A DNA stretch of 64,000 bases from JACVRW01 sp963814095. Lineage in GTDB: Bacteria; Actinomycetota; Thermoleophilia; Solirubrobacterales; Thermoleophilaceae. Where the stretch lies: positions 124,001-188,000 of the forward strand of contig CAWFBT010000002.1 of the NCBI GenBank assembly GCA_963814095.1. The letters run 5' to 3'. Both the position numbers and the translations under genes were made by a program. Of the stretch, positions 1 through 8,631 are shown piece by piece (positions within the stretch are counted from its first letter, which is position 1; every line of letters starts with the position of its first letter). The notes under the pieces are model-generated. The model searched no databases. It was not told the origin of the DNA and saw nothing but the letters and a program-made list of their open reading frames with translations.

Positions 1-308
1 ACGTAGCCCTCCTTCTCGAGGCCGTCGATCGTGTTCGTGACGCTCGTGCGGTGAACCTGGAGGCGCTGGCCCATCTTGCCGAGCGGCAGCGAGCCGCGGC
101 GGCTGTAGTAGAGGAGCATGAGCGCCTCGTAGCGCGGGAAGGTGAGGCCGTACGGGCGCAGCAGCTCGTTCAGGCGGGCCATCAGGATCTGATGAACCCT
201 CATAACCGACGTGACCGCGCTCATCGAGGGCGTCGCGGAGCTCCCCCAATGGCGATTCCACTGCCGCCGGGCCTCCGCGATCGGGTCGAAGGTGGTGCGC
301 TTCGGCAC
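1..308 (-). CDS. MarR-family transcriptional regulator (3' end cut by window edge)
   Basis: Read on the minus strand from GTG at 308, the frame stays open to base 1, about 102 residues. It gives a helical N-terminus, then a winged-helix DNA-binding region containing PRYEALMLLYYSRRGSLPL and the recognition-helix segment QRLQVHRTSVTNTIDGLEKE, typical of MarR proteins. The gene begins 22 bp after the acyl-CoA dehydrogenase stop on the same strand, with a GAGGGAGGT tract near that stop as a possible, rather distant, ribosome site; a TTG at 341 is an alternative start. MarR proteins usually sense small aromatic or acyl-CoA ligands. A role in controlling the adjacent catabolic genes is inference; the C-terminus lies outside the window. 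Confidence 0.75.
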   Translation of the reverse strand, partial: MPKRTTFDPIAEARRQWNRHWGSSATPSMSAVTSVMRVHQILMARLNELLRPYGLTFPRYEALMLLYYSRRGSLPLGKMGQRLQVHRTSVTNTIDGLEKEGY

Positions 309-330
309 GCGCTGAAGGATGGCACCTCCC

Positions 331-1473
331 TCAGAGGCCAAGCGAGCGCCCGACTATCTCCTTCATGATCTCGTTGGTTCCGCCGTAGATGCGCTGGACG
401 CGCGCGTCGCGCCAGAGCCGCGAGACCTTGTACTCGTCCATGTAGCCGTAGCCCCCGTGCAGCTGCAGGCAGCGGTCCAGCACCTCGAACTGCAGGTCCG
501 TGGTCAGCGCCTTGACGCCCGCCGCCTCCGCGCCGCTCAGCTCGCCGCCGTTGAGGGCGACGATGCAGCGATCGACGTAGGCACGCGCCGCCGCGATCTT
601 CGTGCTGAGCTCGGCGACGGCGAAGCGGTTGGCCTGGAAGCTTCCGACTGGCTGGCCGAAAGCGGTGCGCTCGCGGATGTAGTCGAGCGTCAGCTCGAGG
701 GCATGCTCGGCGGCGGCGACCGCCGACACCGCGATCGAGAGCCGCTCGCGCGGCAGCTCGGCCTTGAGGTACTGCAGTCCCATGCCCTCCTCGCCGAGCC
801 GGTTCTCCACCGGGACCTCGACCTGGTTGAAGTAGAGCTCGGCGGTGTCCTGCGCCCGGCGGCCGATCTTGGCCAGCTTGCGGCCGCGGTCGAAGCCCTC
901 CATGTCCTTGTCGACCATCAGCAGGCTGAAGCCGTCGCGGCCGCCGCCGCGTGCGGTGCGCGCCGCCACGATCACGAGATCGGCCTGGATGCCGCTCGTG
1001 ACGAAGGTCTTGGAGCCGTTGAGGACATACGAGCCGCCGTCGAGCTCGGCGCTCGCACTCATCGCCTGAAGATCCGAGCCCGCCCCGGGCTCGGTCAGCG
1101 CGATCGCCACGATCAGCTCGCCGCGCGTGAAGGGCGGCAGCCAGCGCTCCTTCTGCTCCTCGTTCGTCAGCTTGACGAGATAAGGAGCGACGATGTCGTT
1201 CTCGAGGCTGAAGTTGTCTCCCACGGCCCCGGCGTAGGCGACCTCCTCGTCGAGGATCGCGTTGAAGCGGAAGTCCTCAAGCCCGAGCCCGCCGTACTCC
1301 TCGGGCGCCTCGAAGCCCACGAATCCGCTCTCGGCCGCCTTGACCCAGAAGCTCCTGTCGACCAGGCCCGCGGCCTCCCAGGCGTCGGTGTGCGGGACCG
1401 CCTCGCGCTCGAAGAAGGCGCGAGCCGACTCGCGGAAGGTGGTGTGCTCGTCCTCGAAGATCGTCCGGCGCAC
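331..1473 (-). CDS. Acyl-CoA dehydrogenase (long-chain/isovaleryl-like)
   Basis: About 380 residues, full length for the family. It oxidises acyl-CoA to 2-enoyl-CoA with FAD. Visible signatures are ALTEPGAGSD (flavin and substrate binding) and, near the C-terminus, LHGGYGYMDEY followed by IYGGTNEIM. The glutamate of medium-chain enzymes is Gly here (YGGT), so the catalytic base is probably the Glu in LPRERLSIA, as in long-chain and isovaleryl enzymes. I chose the GTG at 1473 (VRRTIFEDEH); an upstream start at 1581 would translate a proline/arginine-rich tail and run across the operator at 1509-1522. The MarR gene follows closely. The acyl substrate is unknown. Confidence 0.9.
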   Translation of the reverse strand: MRRTIFEDEHTTFRESARAFFEREAVPHTDAWEAAGLVDRSFWVKAAESGFVGFEAPEEYGGLGLEDFRFNAILDEEVAYAGAVGDNFSLENDIVAPYLVKLTNEEQKERWLPPFTRGELIVAIALTEPGAGSDLQAMSASAELDGGSYVLNGSKTFVTSGIQADLVIVAARTARGGGRDGFSLLMVDKDMEGFDRGRKLAKIGRRAQDTAELYFNQVEVPVENRLGEEGMGLQYLKAELPRERLSIAVSAVAAAEHALELTLDYIRERTAFGQPVGSFQANRFAVAELSTKIAAARAYVDRCIVALNGGELSGAEAAGVKALTTDLQFEVLDRCLQLHGGYGYMDEYKVSRLWRDARVQRIYGGTNEIMKEIVGRSLGL

Positions 1474-1508
1474 GGGGCCGATGCTGCCGCAGCCGGCCCG
1501 GTCTGTCA

Positions 1509-1522
1509 ACCAAGCGTTTGGT
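1509..1522. promoter_or_regulatory. Operator palindrome ACCAAGCGTTTGGT (perfect copy)
   Basis: The site matches all 14 positions of the window-wide consensus ACCAANCGNTTGGT and the symmetry extends one base on each side (A...T). It sits 35 bp upstream of the acyl-CoA dehydrogenase GTG on the minus strand, the same distance as the perfect site at 56765 has to its gene. A TetR-type repressor is the likely reader (inference). Confidence 0.7.
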
Positions 1523-1523
1523 T

Positions 1524-2567
1524 TTAGGGCTTGCCGTTGCGCCCTGGAAACACGCGCTGGACGAGTGGCGTGCGCACCCAACCGCGGTAGGCGGCGCTGA
1601 ACGCCTTCATCGGCTGCGCGCCCGGTGTCGAACGGAGCTCGCGCTCGACGGCCTCGTCGTGATCGACCTGCTCGCCCTCGGACCAGGCGGGCGAGGCGTT
1701 GAGCAGTCGGCTGCCGAAGAAGTCCTCCAGCAGCGGGAGCGCGGCGCTGCCGGGATCGAACAGCATCAGGTGACCCTCGCCGGGAAGCGTGTGGAGGCGG
1801 CTGTTCGGCAGGCGCGCGGCGAGCAGCCGCCCGTTCGCGGGCGGCACCAGCCGGTCACACTGGCCGGCCAGCACGAGCGTCGGGATGCGCACGGTGTGGG
1901 CCCAGTGGAGGCTCGACCAGGTTGTGCCCTGGAGGAACTGCTGGGCATAGCCGAGCGCGCTGGGAGGGTGGCTGTTGCGCTCGTGGGCCTGCGCTTCCGC
2001 GCGTGCGGTGTCCGCGAAGCGGCGGCCCCCGTCGAGCAGATGGCTGGTGCGCCTGTAGAAGCTCTTCGAGACGTAGCGCAGCGGCGTGCTGATCAGGGCG
2101 AGCGGCACGAGCTCGGGCGGCGCGCTCCCCCAGCCGCAGCTCGTCCCCACGAGCGCGAGCCGGCGAACGCGGTCGGGCGCGGAGCGGGCCAGCTGCTGCG
2201 CCATCACGCCGCCGAGCGAGTAGCCGACGACGTCGACCCGCTCGTAGCCCAGCTGGTCGAGCAGCCGGCAGAGCATCCAGCTCACGGCCGGCAGCGGCAG
2301 CGCCACGGGCGTTGCGCGCGAGCGCCCCATCCCCGGGGCGTCGAACGTGATCGTGCGCGCGTGAGCCGACAGCCGGCTCTGCGCGACGTTCCACATCTCG
2401 AGGTTTCCGCCCAGCCCGTTGATCATCAGCAGCGGGTAACCGTCGCCCCGCTCGCGCACGAAGATCCCGAACCCGTTGAAGGAGACGAGCCGCTCCTCAC
2501 CCTCCTCGGTGAGGACGGCGGCGGCTCCGTCGGCGGCCTCCGGCCGGCCGTTTGGTTGCGGGAGCAT
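1524..2567 (-). CDS. Alpha/beta hydrolase (PHA-depolymerase-like)
   Basis: 347 residues. Alpha/beta-hydrolase fold with an oxyanion/HG-like stretch MINGLGGNLEMW, the nucleophile elbow GYSLGG and an acid/histidine region with AGQCDRLVPP and GEGHLMLFDP. The order resembles intracellular medium-chain polyhydroxyalkanoate depolymerases, which would suit the PHA synthase later in the window, but esterase or C-C hydrolase activity is equally possible. About 50 C-terminal residues (from VDHDEAVE) extend past the catalytic core. ATG at 2567 follows TATACA by 7 bp with no obvious Shine-Dalgarno sequence, suggesting a leaderless message. A degenerate half operator (CAAGCGTT) overlaps the start. Confidence 0.75.
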   Translation of the reverse strand: MLPQPNGRPEAADGAAAVLTEEGEERLVSFNGFGIFVRERGDGYPLLMINGLGGNLEMWNVAQSRLSAHARTITFDAPGMGRSRATPVALPLPAVSWMLCRLLDQLGYERVDVVGYSLGGVMAQQLARSAPDRVRRLALVGTSCGWGSAPPELVPLALISTPLRYVSKSFYRRTSHLLDGGRRFADTARAEAQAHERNSHPPSALGYAQQFLQGTTWSSLHWAHTVRIPTLVLAGQCDRLVPPANGRLLAARLPNSRLHTLPGEGHLMLFDPGSAALPLLEDFFGSRLLNASPAWSEGEQVDHDEAVERELRSTPGAQPMKAFSAAYRGWVRTPLVQRVFPGRNGKP

Positions 2568-2615
2568 CAACGCTTGTATACCCCATGAACCGGCATTAAG
2601 CCTCCGGTGCAGCCG

Positions 2616-3023
2616 TCAATCCACGCCGATCACGGCGATTCCGGACAGCACCGGCCGGCCGTCGGCGCTCGCCTCCACGGCGAGCTCGGCCGTTCCCGCA
2701 GCCGCATCGACGGACGTCACGGAGCCCTTGCACTCAACGCGCTCACCCGCGAACACGTTGCCGAGAAAGCGCACCCGCACGCGCCGGACGCGCTCGGCTG
2801 AGCCCGCGAATTCGACCAGCATCTCCATCAGATAGCCGAGGTTGCTCGGCCCCTGGTTGATCGGGCGCTCACCCAGGCCGAGGGCGCGCACGCTGGCCGT
2901 GTCGTAGTGGATCGGATTGGGGTCGTCGAGGATCGCCGCCATCGTCTTCATCGGCTCGGGGCTGACCGACTCGATCACGTACGGCTCGAGCGCCTGCCCC
3001 GGCTGCAGCGAGTCCGCGCGCAC
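2616..3023 (-). CDS. MaoC-like hotdog dehydratase (C-terminal-type subunit)
   Basis: 135 residues with the hotdog hydratase signature DDPNPIHYD, which carries the catalytic Asp/His pair of MaoC/R-specific enoyl-CoA hydratases. Such proteins hydrate 2-enoyl-CoA to 3-hydroxyacyl-CoA. GTG at 3023 directly abuts the TGA of the upstream gene, so the two are translationally coupled and probably form a heterodimer, as in split MaoC systems of steroid-degrading actinobacteria (family knowledge). The substrate is unknown. Confidence 0.8.
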   Translation of the reverse strand: MRADSLQPGQALEPYVIESVSPEPMKTMAAILDDPNPIHYDTASVRALGLGERPINQGPSNLGYLMEMLVEFAGSAERVRRVRVRFLGNVFAGERVECKGSVTSVDAAAGTAELAVEASADGRPVLSGIAVIGVD

Positions 3024-3470
3024 TCAGGCCTCCGCGCGGGGGAAGATCCAGGCGGCCCCGCAGCGCAGCACCGGCGCACCGGAGCCCTGCTCGCGGACGC
3101 TGAAGCGCAGCTGCAGGCGATCGAACGCCCCCGCCCGCGCGCCGCGCTTCCGCTCGATCGCCGCGATCTCGCCCTCGCCCTCATAGGTGGCGCCCGGGCG
3201 CAGCGTCCGGTCGAACTCCATGTCGACCTCTCCCATCAAGACGCCGCTGTCGGCCGTGGCGCCCATCAGCTCGAACACGTCGGTGATCGCGACGCCGGAG
3301 GACCTGATCGCCACGAAGTAGGCGAGCGAGGGATGCGCCACGGCGGCGTCCGGTGCCGCGCCGATCGCGTCGGCCCAGAGCCAGCTCACGTGCTCGGACA
3401 GGGTGTAGCTGCCGCCCGGGAAGCGGTGCCCGGCGAGGTGCGCGTAGTCGCTCTCCGCCGTCTCAGGCAT
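3024..3470 (-). CDS. MaoC N-terminal-like hotdog protein (partner subunit)
   Basis: 148 residues resembling the N-terminal, catalytically silent hotdog domain (FAS1/MaoC_N-like): short helices followed by beta strands with FDRTLRPGATYEGEGEI, and no D-x4-H catalytic pair. It overlaps the 6-phosphogluconate dehydrogenase stop upstream by 8 bp and abuts the catalytic MaoC gene downstream. The likely role is the substrate-accommodating half of a two-subunit enoyl-CoA hydratase for bulky acyl-CoAs (inference from split MaoC pairs). Confidence 0.7.
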   Translation of the reverse strand: MPETAESDYAHLAGHRFPGGSYTLSEHVSWLWADAIGAAPDAAVAHPSLAYFVAIRSSGVAITDVFELMGATADSGVLMGEVDMEFDRTLRPGATYEGEGEIAAIERKRGARAGAFDRLQLRFSVREQGSGAPVLRCGAAWIFPRAEA

Positions 3471-4905
3471 CCGTGCGCACCTCGGAGCCGTCCTGGGCCC
3501 AGCGCGTGTGGAAGGAGCCCTCGCGGTCGACGCGCCGGTAGGTGTGAGCGCCGAAGAAGTCGCGCAGGCCCTGGATCAGGTACGCCGGCCCGCGCTCGCG
3601 CCGGTAGCCGTCGTAGTAGGCGAGCGACGAGGTGAACGCCGGCACCGCCACGCCGAGCTCCACCGCATGGGCGATCACGCGGCGCCAGGAGTCTTGCGCC
3701 TCGGCCACCGCGTCGCGGAAGTACGGGACCATCAGCAGGTTCACGGTGTCCGGGTCGTCCGCGTAGGCGTCGCGGATGCGGTTGAGGAAGCGCGCGCGGA
3801 TGATGCAGCCGCCGCGCCAGATCGTCGCGAGCGAGCCCATGTCGAGCTTCCAGTCGTATGCCGCGGAGGCTGCGGCGAGCTGCTCGAAGCCCTGGGCGTA
3901 GGCCACAACCTTGCTCGCGTAGAGCGCCCTCTGGATGTCGTCGACGAGGCCCTCGGGGGCGGCCTTGCCCGCCCCCGGGCTCGGCCCGGCCAGCGCCTGC
4001 GACGCGGCCTGGCGCTGGTCGCGGAGCGCCGACAGCGAGCGCGCGAACACGGCCTCGGTGATCCCCGTCAGCGGCACGCCGAGCTCGAGCGCATCCTGGC
4101 TCGTCCAGCGCCCGGTGCCCTTCTGCTCGGCCTGATCGACGATCACGTCGACGAGCGGGCCGCCCGTGTCAGCGTCCTCTTTGGCGAGCACCTTCGCCGT
4201 GATCTCGATGAGGAACGACTCGAGGTCGCCGCTGTTCCACTCGTCGAAGATGCCGGCAATCTCGGGCACCTCGAGCCCGGCACCGTTGCGCAGCAGGTCG
4301 TAGGCCTCGGCGATCAGCTGGATGTCGGCGTACTCGATGCCGTTGTGGACCATCTTCACGTAGTGGCCGGCTCCGTCCGAGCCGATGTAGGTGCAGCACG
4401 GCTCGCCGTCGACCTGCGCGGCGATCGAGGTGAAAGTCTGCTCGACCTCCCCGTAGGCGTCGCGGTCGCCTCCCGGCATGATGCTCGGGCCGAGCAGCGC
4501 GCCCTCCTCGCCGCCCGACACGCCGGTGCCGAGGAAACGCAGCCCGCGCTCGGCGCAGGCGCTCGTCCGGCGACGCGTGTCGGCGTAGTGGGAGTTGCCG
4601 GCGTCGATGACGATGTCGCCCTCGTCGAGCAGCGGCGTCAGCTCGTCGATCACGGCGTCGACCGGCGGCCCGGCCTTGACCATGGCGATGATGCGCCGCG
4701 GCCGGTCGAGCGCTGCCACGAAGTCCTCGATCGATTGCCCGGCCTGGAAGTCGCCCTCGCTCGAGTAGTGCTCCATGAACTCGTCGGTGCGCGCCGCCGT
4801 GCGGTTGTGCACGGCCACCGGAACGCCGTGACGAGCGATGTTGCGAGCCAGGTTTGCACCCATCACCGCCAGCCCGGTCACACCGATCTGACTGTCCGCG
4901 CCCAT
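3463..4905 (-). CDS. gnd: 6-phosphogluconate dehydrogenase (decarboxylating)
   Basis: 480 residues, the normal length for the long NADP-dependent enzyme. It oxidises 6-phosphogluconate to ribulose 5-phosphate and CO2 with NADPH formation. Visible are the N-terminal Rossmann motif GLAVMGANLARN, the catalytic-lysine region GHYVKMVHNGIEY, the segment CIIRARFLNRI and the C-terminal FGAHTYRRVDREGSFHTRW. ATG at 4905 has a GGAGGGAGA ribosome site. It heads the minus-strand operon with the MaoC pair and shares a divergent regulatory region with the VOC gene at 5040. NADPH supply for P450 and reductase reactions is a possible reason for its place here (inference). Confidence 0.93.
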   Translation of the reverse strand: MGADSQIGVTGLAVMGANLARNIARHGVPVAVHNRTAARTDEFMEHYSSEGDFQAGQSIEDFVAALDRPRRIIAMVKAGPPVDAVIDELTPLLDEGDIVIDAGNSHYADTRRRTSACAERGLRFLGTGVSGGEEGALLGPSIMPGGDRDAYGEVEQTFTSIAAQVDGEPCCTYIGSDGAGHYVKMVHNGIEYADIQLIAEAYDLLRNGAGLEVPEIAGIFDEWNSGDLESFLIEITAKVLAKEDADTGGPLVDVIVDQAEQKGTGRWTSQDALELGVPLTGITEAVFARSLSALRDQRQAASQALAGPSPGAGKAAPEGLVDDIQRALYASKVVAYAQGFEQLAAASAAYDWKLDMGSLATIWRGGCIIRARFLNRIRDAYADDPDTVNLLMVPYFRDAVAEAQDSWRRVIAHAVELGVAVPAFTSSLAYYDGYRRERGPAYLIQGLRDFFGAHTYRRVDREGSFHTRWAQDGSEVRTDA

Positions 4906-4941
4906 CGTTTCTCCCTCCGGAGCTCGTGTGGCGAGCGAGCG

Positions 4942-4973
4942 TATAGGATCGTTCGACCAATCAAGCGTTGGGT
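4942..4973. promoter_or_regulatory. Divergent promoter/operator region (ATCAAGCGTTGGGT at 4960-4973)
   Basis: The operator-like site matches 12 of 14 consensus positions. TATAGGAT at 4942-4949 offers -10-like hexamers on both strands, about 10 bp from the site, as at 28986 and 14178. It separates gnd (minus, start 4905) from the VOC gene (plus, start 5040), so one bound repressor could control both. Confidence 0.5.
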
Positions 4974-5039
4974 TGAAAACAAACGTCGCTCCGCGCCCGG
5001 CCGAGCCGGGCGCTCGCGCAAGACAGCGAAGGAGGGGCC

Positions 5040-5522
5040 ATGCCGAGTGGACCGTTCGCCCACGTGTGCCTGCTCGTCGAGGACCTCGACAAGGCCGTAG
5101 AAGACTGGACCAAGCTGCTCAAGGTGCTGGATCCCGGGCAGCTCGAGGAGCCGCTCGTTCGCTACGAGGATTTCGAGGGCGGCGAGGACCAGATGCGCTG
5201 GGCGACCTTCGTCTCCCACGGCGGAGCCGAGATCCAGCTGATGGAGCCCTCCGCGGACAGTCCGCTCGGCCGCCGGCTCGCGAAGCACGGAGAGCACGTG
5301 CACCACATCTGCTTCACGACCGACGATCCCGACGAGACCGCACGCAGGCTCGCCGAGGAGGGCCTCTCCACGAGCGGCGAGGTCTCGAGCGACCCGACGA
5401 TGCCCTGGCAGCGCTGGACCTGGGTGCTCTCCGACAGCGCACACGGGACGCTGGTCGAGGTCGCTCGCCCGTACCGCGCGGTGGACGGCAAGTGGGAGTC
5501 GGCGTCTCCTGACGACGCCTGA
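5040..5522 (+). CDS. VOC-family protein (methylmalonyl-CoA epimerase/glyoxalase-like)
   Basis: 160 residues forming one vicinal-oxygen-chelate unit: FAHVCLLVEDLDKAVEDW at the N-terminus with a metal His, HVHHICFTTDDPDETARRL in the middle, and GTLVEVARPY near the C-terminus supplying the last metal ligand (Glu). The layout is closest to methylmalonyl-CoA epimerases and small glyoxalase-like proteins. A GAAGGAGGGG ribosome site precedes the ATG. It leads an operon with the 3-hydroxyacyl-CoA dehydrogenase and enoyl-CoA hydratase, which suggests a CoA-linked substrate; the reaction is not determined. Confidence 0.75.
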   Translation: MPSGPFAHVCLLVEDLDKAVEDWTKLLKVLDPGQLEEPLVRYEDFEGGEDQMRWATFVSHGGAEIQLMEPSADSPLGRRLAKHGEHVHHICFTTDDPDETARRLAEEGLSTSGEVSSDPTMPWQRWTWVLSDSAHGTLVEVARPYRAVDGKWESASPDDA

Positions 5523-5537
5523 CGGAGGGACGAGCTC

Positions 5538-6402
5538 GTGGCAATCGAGAAGGTCGTGGTAATCGGCGGCGGCACGATGGGGAACGGGATCGCCCAGGTC
5601 GTGGCGGGAGCCGGCCTCGAGGTGACGATCGTCGACGTGGACGACGCGGCGCTCGAACGCGCCCGCACGCGCATCGACCGCAGCCTCGAGCGCTTCGTCA
5701 AGTCTGAGCGCCTGTCCGCGGAGGACGCCGACGGCGTCCGCGCGCGCATCTCGACGTCGACCGACCTCGACGCGGCGGCCGCCGAGGCCGATCACGCCAT
5801 CGAGACGGTGATCGAGGACCTCGACGTCAAGCGCGACGTGCTGACGAGGCTCGACGCGGCCTGCCGCGACGACGTCGATCTTCGCCTCGAACACTTCGCA
5901 GTTCCCGATCTCGGCGCTGGCGGCGGCCACCTCGCGTGCCGACCGCGTGATCGGCTCGCACTGGTTCAACCCGCCGCCGATGATGGATCTGATCGAGGTG
6001 ATCCGCGGCGTCGCGACCTCGGACGAGACGCTCGCGACGACGCTCGAGCTCGCCGAGCGCTACGGCAAGCGGACCGTCGTGTGCCAGAAGGACACGCCGG
6101 GCTTCATCACCTCGCGGCTGATCGTGACGCTCGCGCTCGAGGCGATGCGAATCGTCGAGGAGGGCATCGCCGATCCGGACGATGTCGACCTGGCCTGCGT
6201 CAAGGCGTTCAACCACGCGATGGGCCCGATCGACACGATGGACTACTCCGGCCTCGACACCACCCTGCGAGTGGCCGACAACATGCGCCATACCTACGGC
6301 GAGCGCTTCCTCGCTCCCCAGAACCTGCGTGCGCTCGTGAACGCCGGGCGCCTCGGGCGCAAGTCGGGCACCGGCTTCAAGAGCTACGAGCAGGAGAGCT
6401 GA
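5538..6402 (+). pseudogene. 3-hydroxyacyl-CoA dehydrogenase, frame broken by one extra base
   Basis: Starts GTG with the NAD-binding motif VVIGGGTMGNGIAQ and runs in frame through DAACRDDV; from about 5878 the homology continues in the +1 frame as IFASNTSQFPISALAAATS, then GSHWFNPPPMMDL and the C-terminal domain ending KSGTGFKSYEQES. Removing one base of GTCG at 5874-5877 restores a 287-residue protein of normal family length (NAD+-dependent 3-hydroxybutyryl-CoA dehydrogenase type). Without repair, the first frame reads on into the enoyl-CoA hydratase, an apparent 548-residue fusion I consider artificial. Sequence error is at least as likely as true inactivation. Confidence 0.85.
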
Positions 6403-6404
6403 GC

Positions 6405-7184
6405 GTGCCCGGCCCCGTGACGGTCGAGCTGAGCGACGGCGTCGCGACGGTGACCGTCGACAACCCGCCCGTCAACGCACTCGACGATCCGACGCTCGAG
6501 GGACTCGGCGACGCCGCGCGCCGAGTGGCGGCGGACGACGAGGTGCGCGCCGTCGTGTTGACGGGCGCCGGCGAGCGCGCCTTCCTGGCCGGCGCGGACC
6601 TGCGCTCGCTCCAGCACGCGCTCGGCACGCCCGAGATGGAGGCGCACGTGGCGCTGACTCGCCCAGTCTTCGACGCGTGGCGCGGGCTCGACCAGCCCGT
6701 CGTGGCCGCGGTCCAGGCGAGCGCGGTGGGCGGCGGCTTCGAGTTCATGCTCGTCTGCGACCTGATCGTCGCCGACCCGCGGGCGCGCTTCGGCGTCCCC
6801 GAGGTCACGCTCGGTCTCATGCCGGGCGGGGGCGGGACCCAGCGGCTGCCGCGGCGCGCCGGCTGGACGGCGGCTGCCGAGCTGCTGCTGCTCGGCAAGC
6901 TCGTCAAGGCCGAGCGTGCTCTCGAGCTCGGGCTCATCAACGCTCTGGCCGAGCAGGGCGACGCCGTTGCCGAAGCGCAGGAGCTCGCGGCGCGGCTGGC
7001 GGCGCTGCCTTCCGTGGCCGTGCAGTCGGCAAAGCGGGCCCTGCGGCAGGCACTCGAACCCGGGCTCGACGAGGGGCTCGACGCCGAGCGTGAGCTGTTC
7101 CTCAGGGTCGCCGCTTCAGAGGACGCCAGGGAGGGCGCCGAGGCGTTCCTCGCCAAGCGCGAACCGAGCTTCAGGCACCGCTGA
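6405..7184 (+). CDS. Enoyl-CoA hydratase/isomerase family protein
   Basis: 259 residues from GTG at 6405, two bases after the dehydrogenase stop. Crotonase fold: oxyanion-hole region AFLAGADLRSL, AAVQASAVGGGFEFMLVCDL, and the active-site stretch FGVPEVTLGLMPGGGGTQRL. The Glu in PEVTLG matches one of the two catalytic glutamates of hydratases; the other position reads Ala-Val-Gly-Gly-Gly-Phe-Glu. It probably hydrates 2-enoyl-CoA in beta-oxidation together with the upstream dehydrogenase. Its 3' end overlaps the convergent MBL gene by 14 bp. Confidence 0.9.
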   Translation: MPGPVTVELSDGVATVTVDNPPVNALDDPTLEGLGDAARRVAADDEVRAVVLTGAGERAFLAGADLRSLQHALGTPEMEAHVALTRPVFDAWRGLDQPVVAAVQASAVGGGFEFMLVCDLIVADPRARFGVPEVTLGLMPGGGGTQRLPRRAGWTAAAELLLLGKLVKAERALELGLINALAEQGDAVAEAQELAARLAALPSVAVQSAKRALRQALEPGLDEGLDAERELFLRVAASEDAREGAEAFLAKREPSFRHR

Positions 7185-8190
7185 AGCGCGAGGCGCCCGA
7201 CTCCCCGCTCTGCTCCGACACGCGGCCGGTCGACACGAGGTGCTCGAGGTAGGCGGCGGTCTCCCAGATGCGCCACACGCGCGTGCTGCGGTCGAGCGGG
7301 CCCTCGTGCATGCGCACGAACAGCTCCCAGCCGCTTCCGGGAGCGGCGCGGATCTCGGCCTCGAGGCGGTCGACGCGCTCCTCGATGGCATCGATGTTCG
7401 AGCTCAGCAGAGCGCTGGGGTCGTCGAGCGGCCGACCGTGGCCCGGCAGGATCAGCCTCACGTCGAGGGCCTGGAGCCGCCTGAGCGACTCGAGATGCTG
7501 TGCGACCGGATCCGCCGAGAAGCCCAGGTCGAAGAACGGGGCGAGCACCGGGCCGACCACGTCGCCCACGATCAGAAGCCGCTCGCGGGGCAGGTGGAGG
7601 CACACCTGCGAGGGCGCGTGGCCCGGGGTCTCGATCACCTCGAGGTCACCGAGCGCGGTCGGGATGCGGGTTCCGTCGCGCAGCGGCTCGTCGGCAACCA
7701 GGTCGCCGTCGATGCCGTCCGTCTCCTCCCGAACGTCCGCCATCTCGGGCACGACCGGCTCCGGCACCCCGAGCCGGCGCGCCAGGTGCTCGCGCTCGGC
7801 GCGATGCCGCTCGGGGTCGCGGAACGCGCCGAGGAAGTGCTCGCCTTCCGTGGACGCCCAGACGCGGCAGCCCGTGCTCTCCGCCACTCGCGACGCCGAG
7901 CCGAAGTGGTCGGAGTGCAGGTGGGTGATCACCAGATCGCTCACGTCGGCCAGCCGCCGGCCGCTTGCGGTGAGCGCATGATCCACCGCCTCGAGCCCGC
8001 TGGCGTGGCCCCCGCAGCCGGCGTCCACGAGCACCACGGACCCGTCCGCGCCGTCCAGCGCGTAGGCGTTCGCGTGGCTTATCTGCGGCCAGGGGGTCGG
8101 CAGCCGGAGCCGCCAGAGCCCCTCCGCCACCTCCCGCGCCGAGGCCGCCGACGTGTCGACGGCCCAGCTCGCGGGAGGCGGGCCGACCAC
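7171..8190 (-). CDS. MBL-fold metallohydrolase
   Basis: 339 residues. The metallo-beta-lactamase motif THLHSDHFG gives the H-x-H-x-D-H zinc site, with further ligands in ETPGHAPSQVCL (His) and LPGHGRPLDDP. The LACTB2/glyoxalase-II-like layout with a helical C-terminus suggests a thioesterase, lactonase or similar hydrolase. GTG at 8190 lies 1 bp from the upstream NTF2-like stop, so the two are co-transcribed. The substrate is unknown; hydrolysis of a CoA thioester or lactone would suit the context (inference). Confidence 0.8.
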   Translation of the reverse strand: MVGPPPASWAVDTSAASAREVAEGLWRLRLPTPWPQISHANAYALDGADGSVVLVDAGCGGHASGLEAVDHALTASGRRLADVSDLVITHLHSDHFGSASRVAESTGCRVWASTEGEHFLGAFRDPERHRAEREHLARRLGVPEPVVPEMADVREETDGIDGDLVADEPLRDGTRIPTALGDLEVIETPGHAPSQVCLHLPRERLLIVGDVVGPVLAPFFDLGFSADPVAQHLESLRRLQALDVRLILPGHGRPLDDPSALLSSNIDAIEERVDRLEAEIRAAPGSGWELFVRMHEGPLDRSTRVWRIWETAAYLEHLVSTGRVSEQSGESGASRFSGA

Positions 8191-8191
8191 C

Positions 8192-8599
8192 TCAGAAGGG
8201 CAGGTCGAGCGCGAGGTTGAACCCGCGGAACTTCCAGCGGTCCCCCGCGTCGACGCACTCAGCGCGGTACACCCCGATCGACTGCACCTCCAGCTGGCCC
8301 TCGTCGACCACGTTCAGGGTGAGCGTCGCTGTGACCGTTGCGTCGCTGCCGGTCTCCTCCTCGACGCGGATGTTCGTGATCACGTGACGGCGCTGGTCGG
8401 TCTGCTGCTGGGTCGTCGAGCTGATGAACTCGACCACGCCGCTGCCCGGCTCGAACGGTCCGACGGAGTCCGCGCCGGCGATGTCGATCGTGAACGAGGC
8501 GTCCTCGTGGAAGACGTCCGCGAGCAGGTCGAAGTCGCGTGCGTCCATAGCCCACGCGTAGTCCATGAAGAGGTCGTGGATCGCCTGCCGGTCTGCCAT
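8192..8599 (-). CDS. SnoaL/NTF2-like protein
   Basis: 135 residues with the NTF2-like cone fold pattern: an N-terminal helix IHDLFMDYAWAMDARDFD, then DVFHEDASFTID and a C-terminal strand region with YRAECVDAGDRWKFRGF. Members act as small hydrolases, isomerases, dehydratases or cyclases, or have no catalysis. It lies between an SDR and the MBL hydrolase in one minus-strand operon. Three further NTF2-like genes occur in the window (19614, 30049 and this type), suggesting pathway use rather than housekeeping. Confidence 0.7.
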   Translation of the reverse strand: MADRQAIHDLFMDYAWAMDARDFDLLADVFHEDASFTIDIAGADSVGPFEPGSGVVEFISSTTQQQTDQRRHVITNIRVEEETGSDATVTATLTLNVVDEGQLEVQSIGVYRAECVDAGDRWKFRGFNLALDLPF

Positions 8600-8631
8600 C
8601 TATCTGCCCTTTCGTCGTGGGGTGTGTCTTC

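Noticed and set aside
2566..2579. Operator site before the alpha/beta hydrolase
   Set aside because: Only a half site CAAGCGTT is conserved; the other arm does not match and the start codon overlaps it. Kept as weak remark only.
5538..7184. Apparent 548-residue 3-hydroxyacyl-CoA dehydrogenase-hydratase fusion
   Set aside because: The dehydrogenase C-terminal half lies in another frame up to 6402, and the hydratase has its own GTG. The fusion arises only because the shifted first frame happens to match the hydratase frame.
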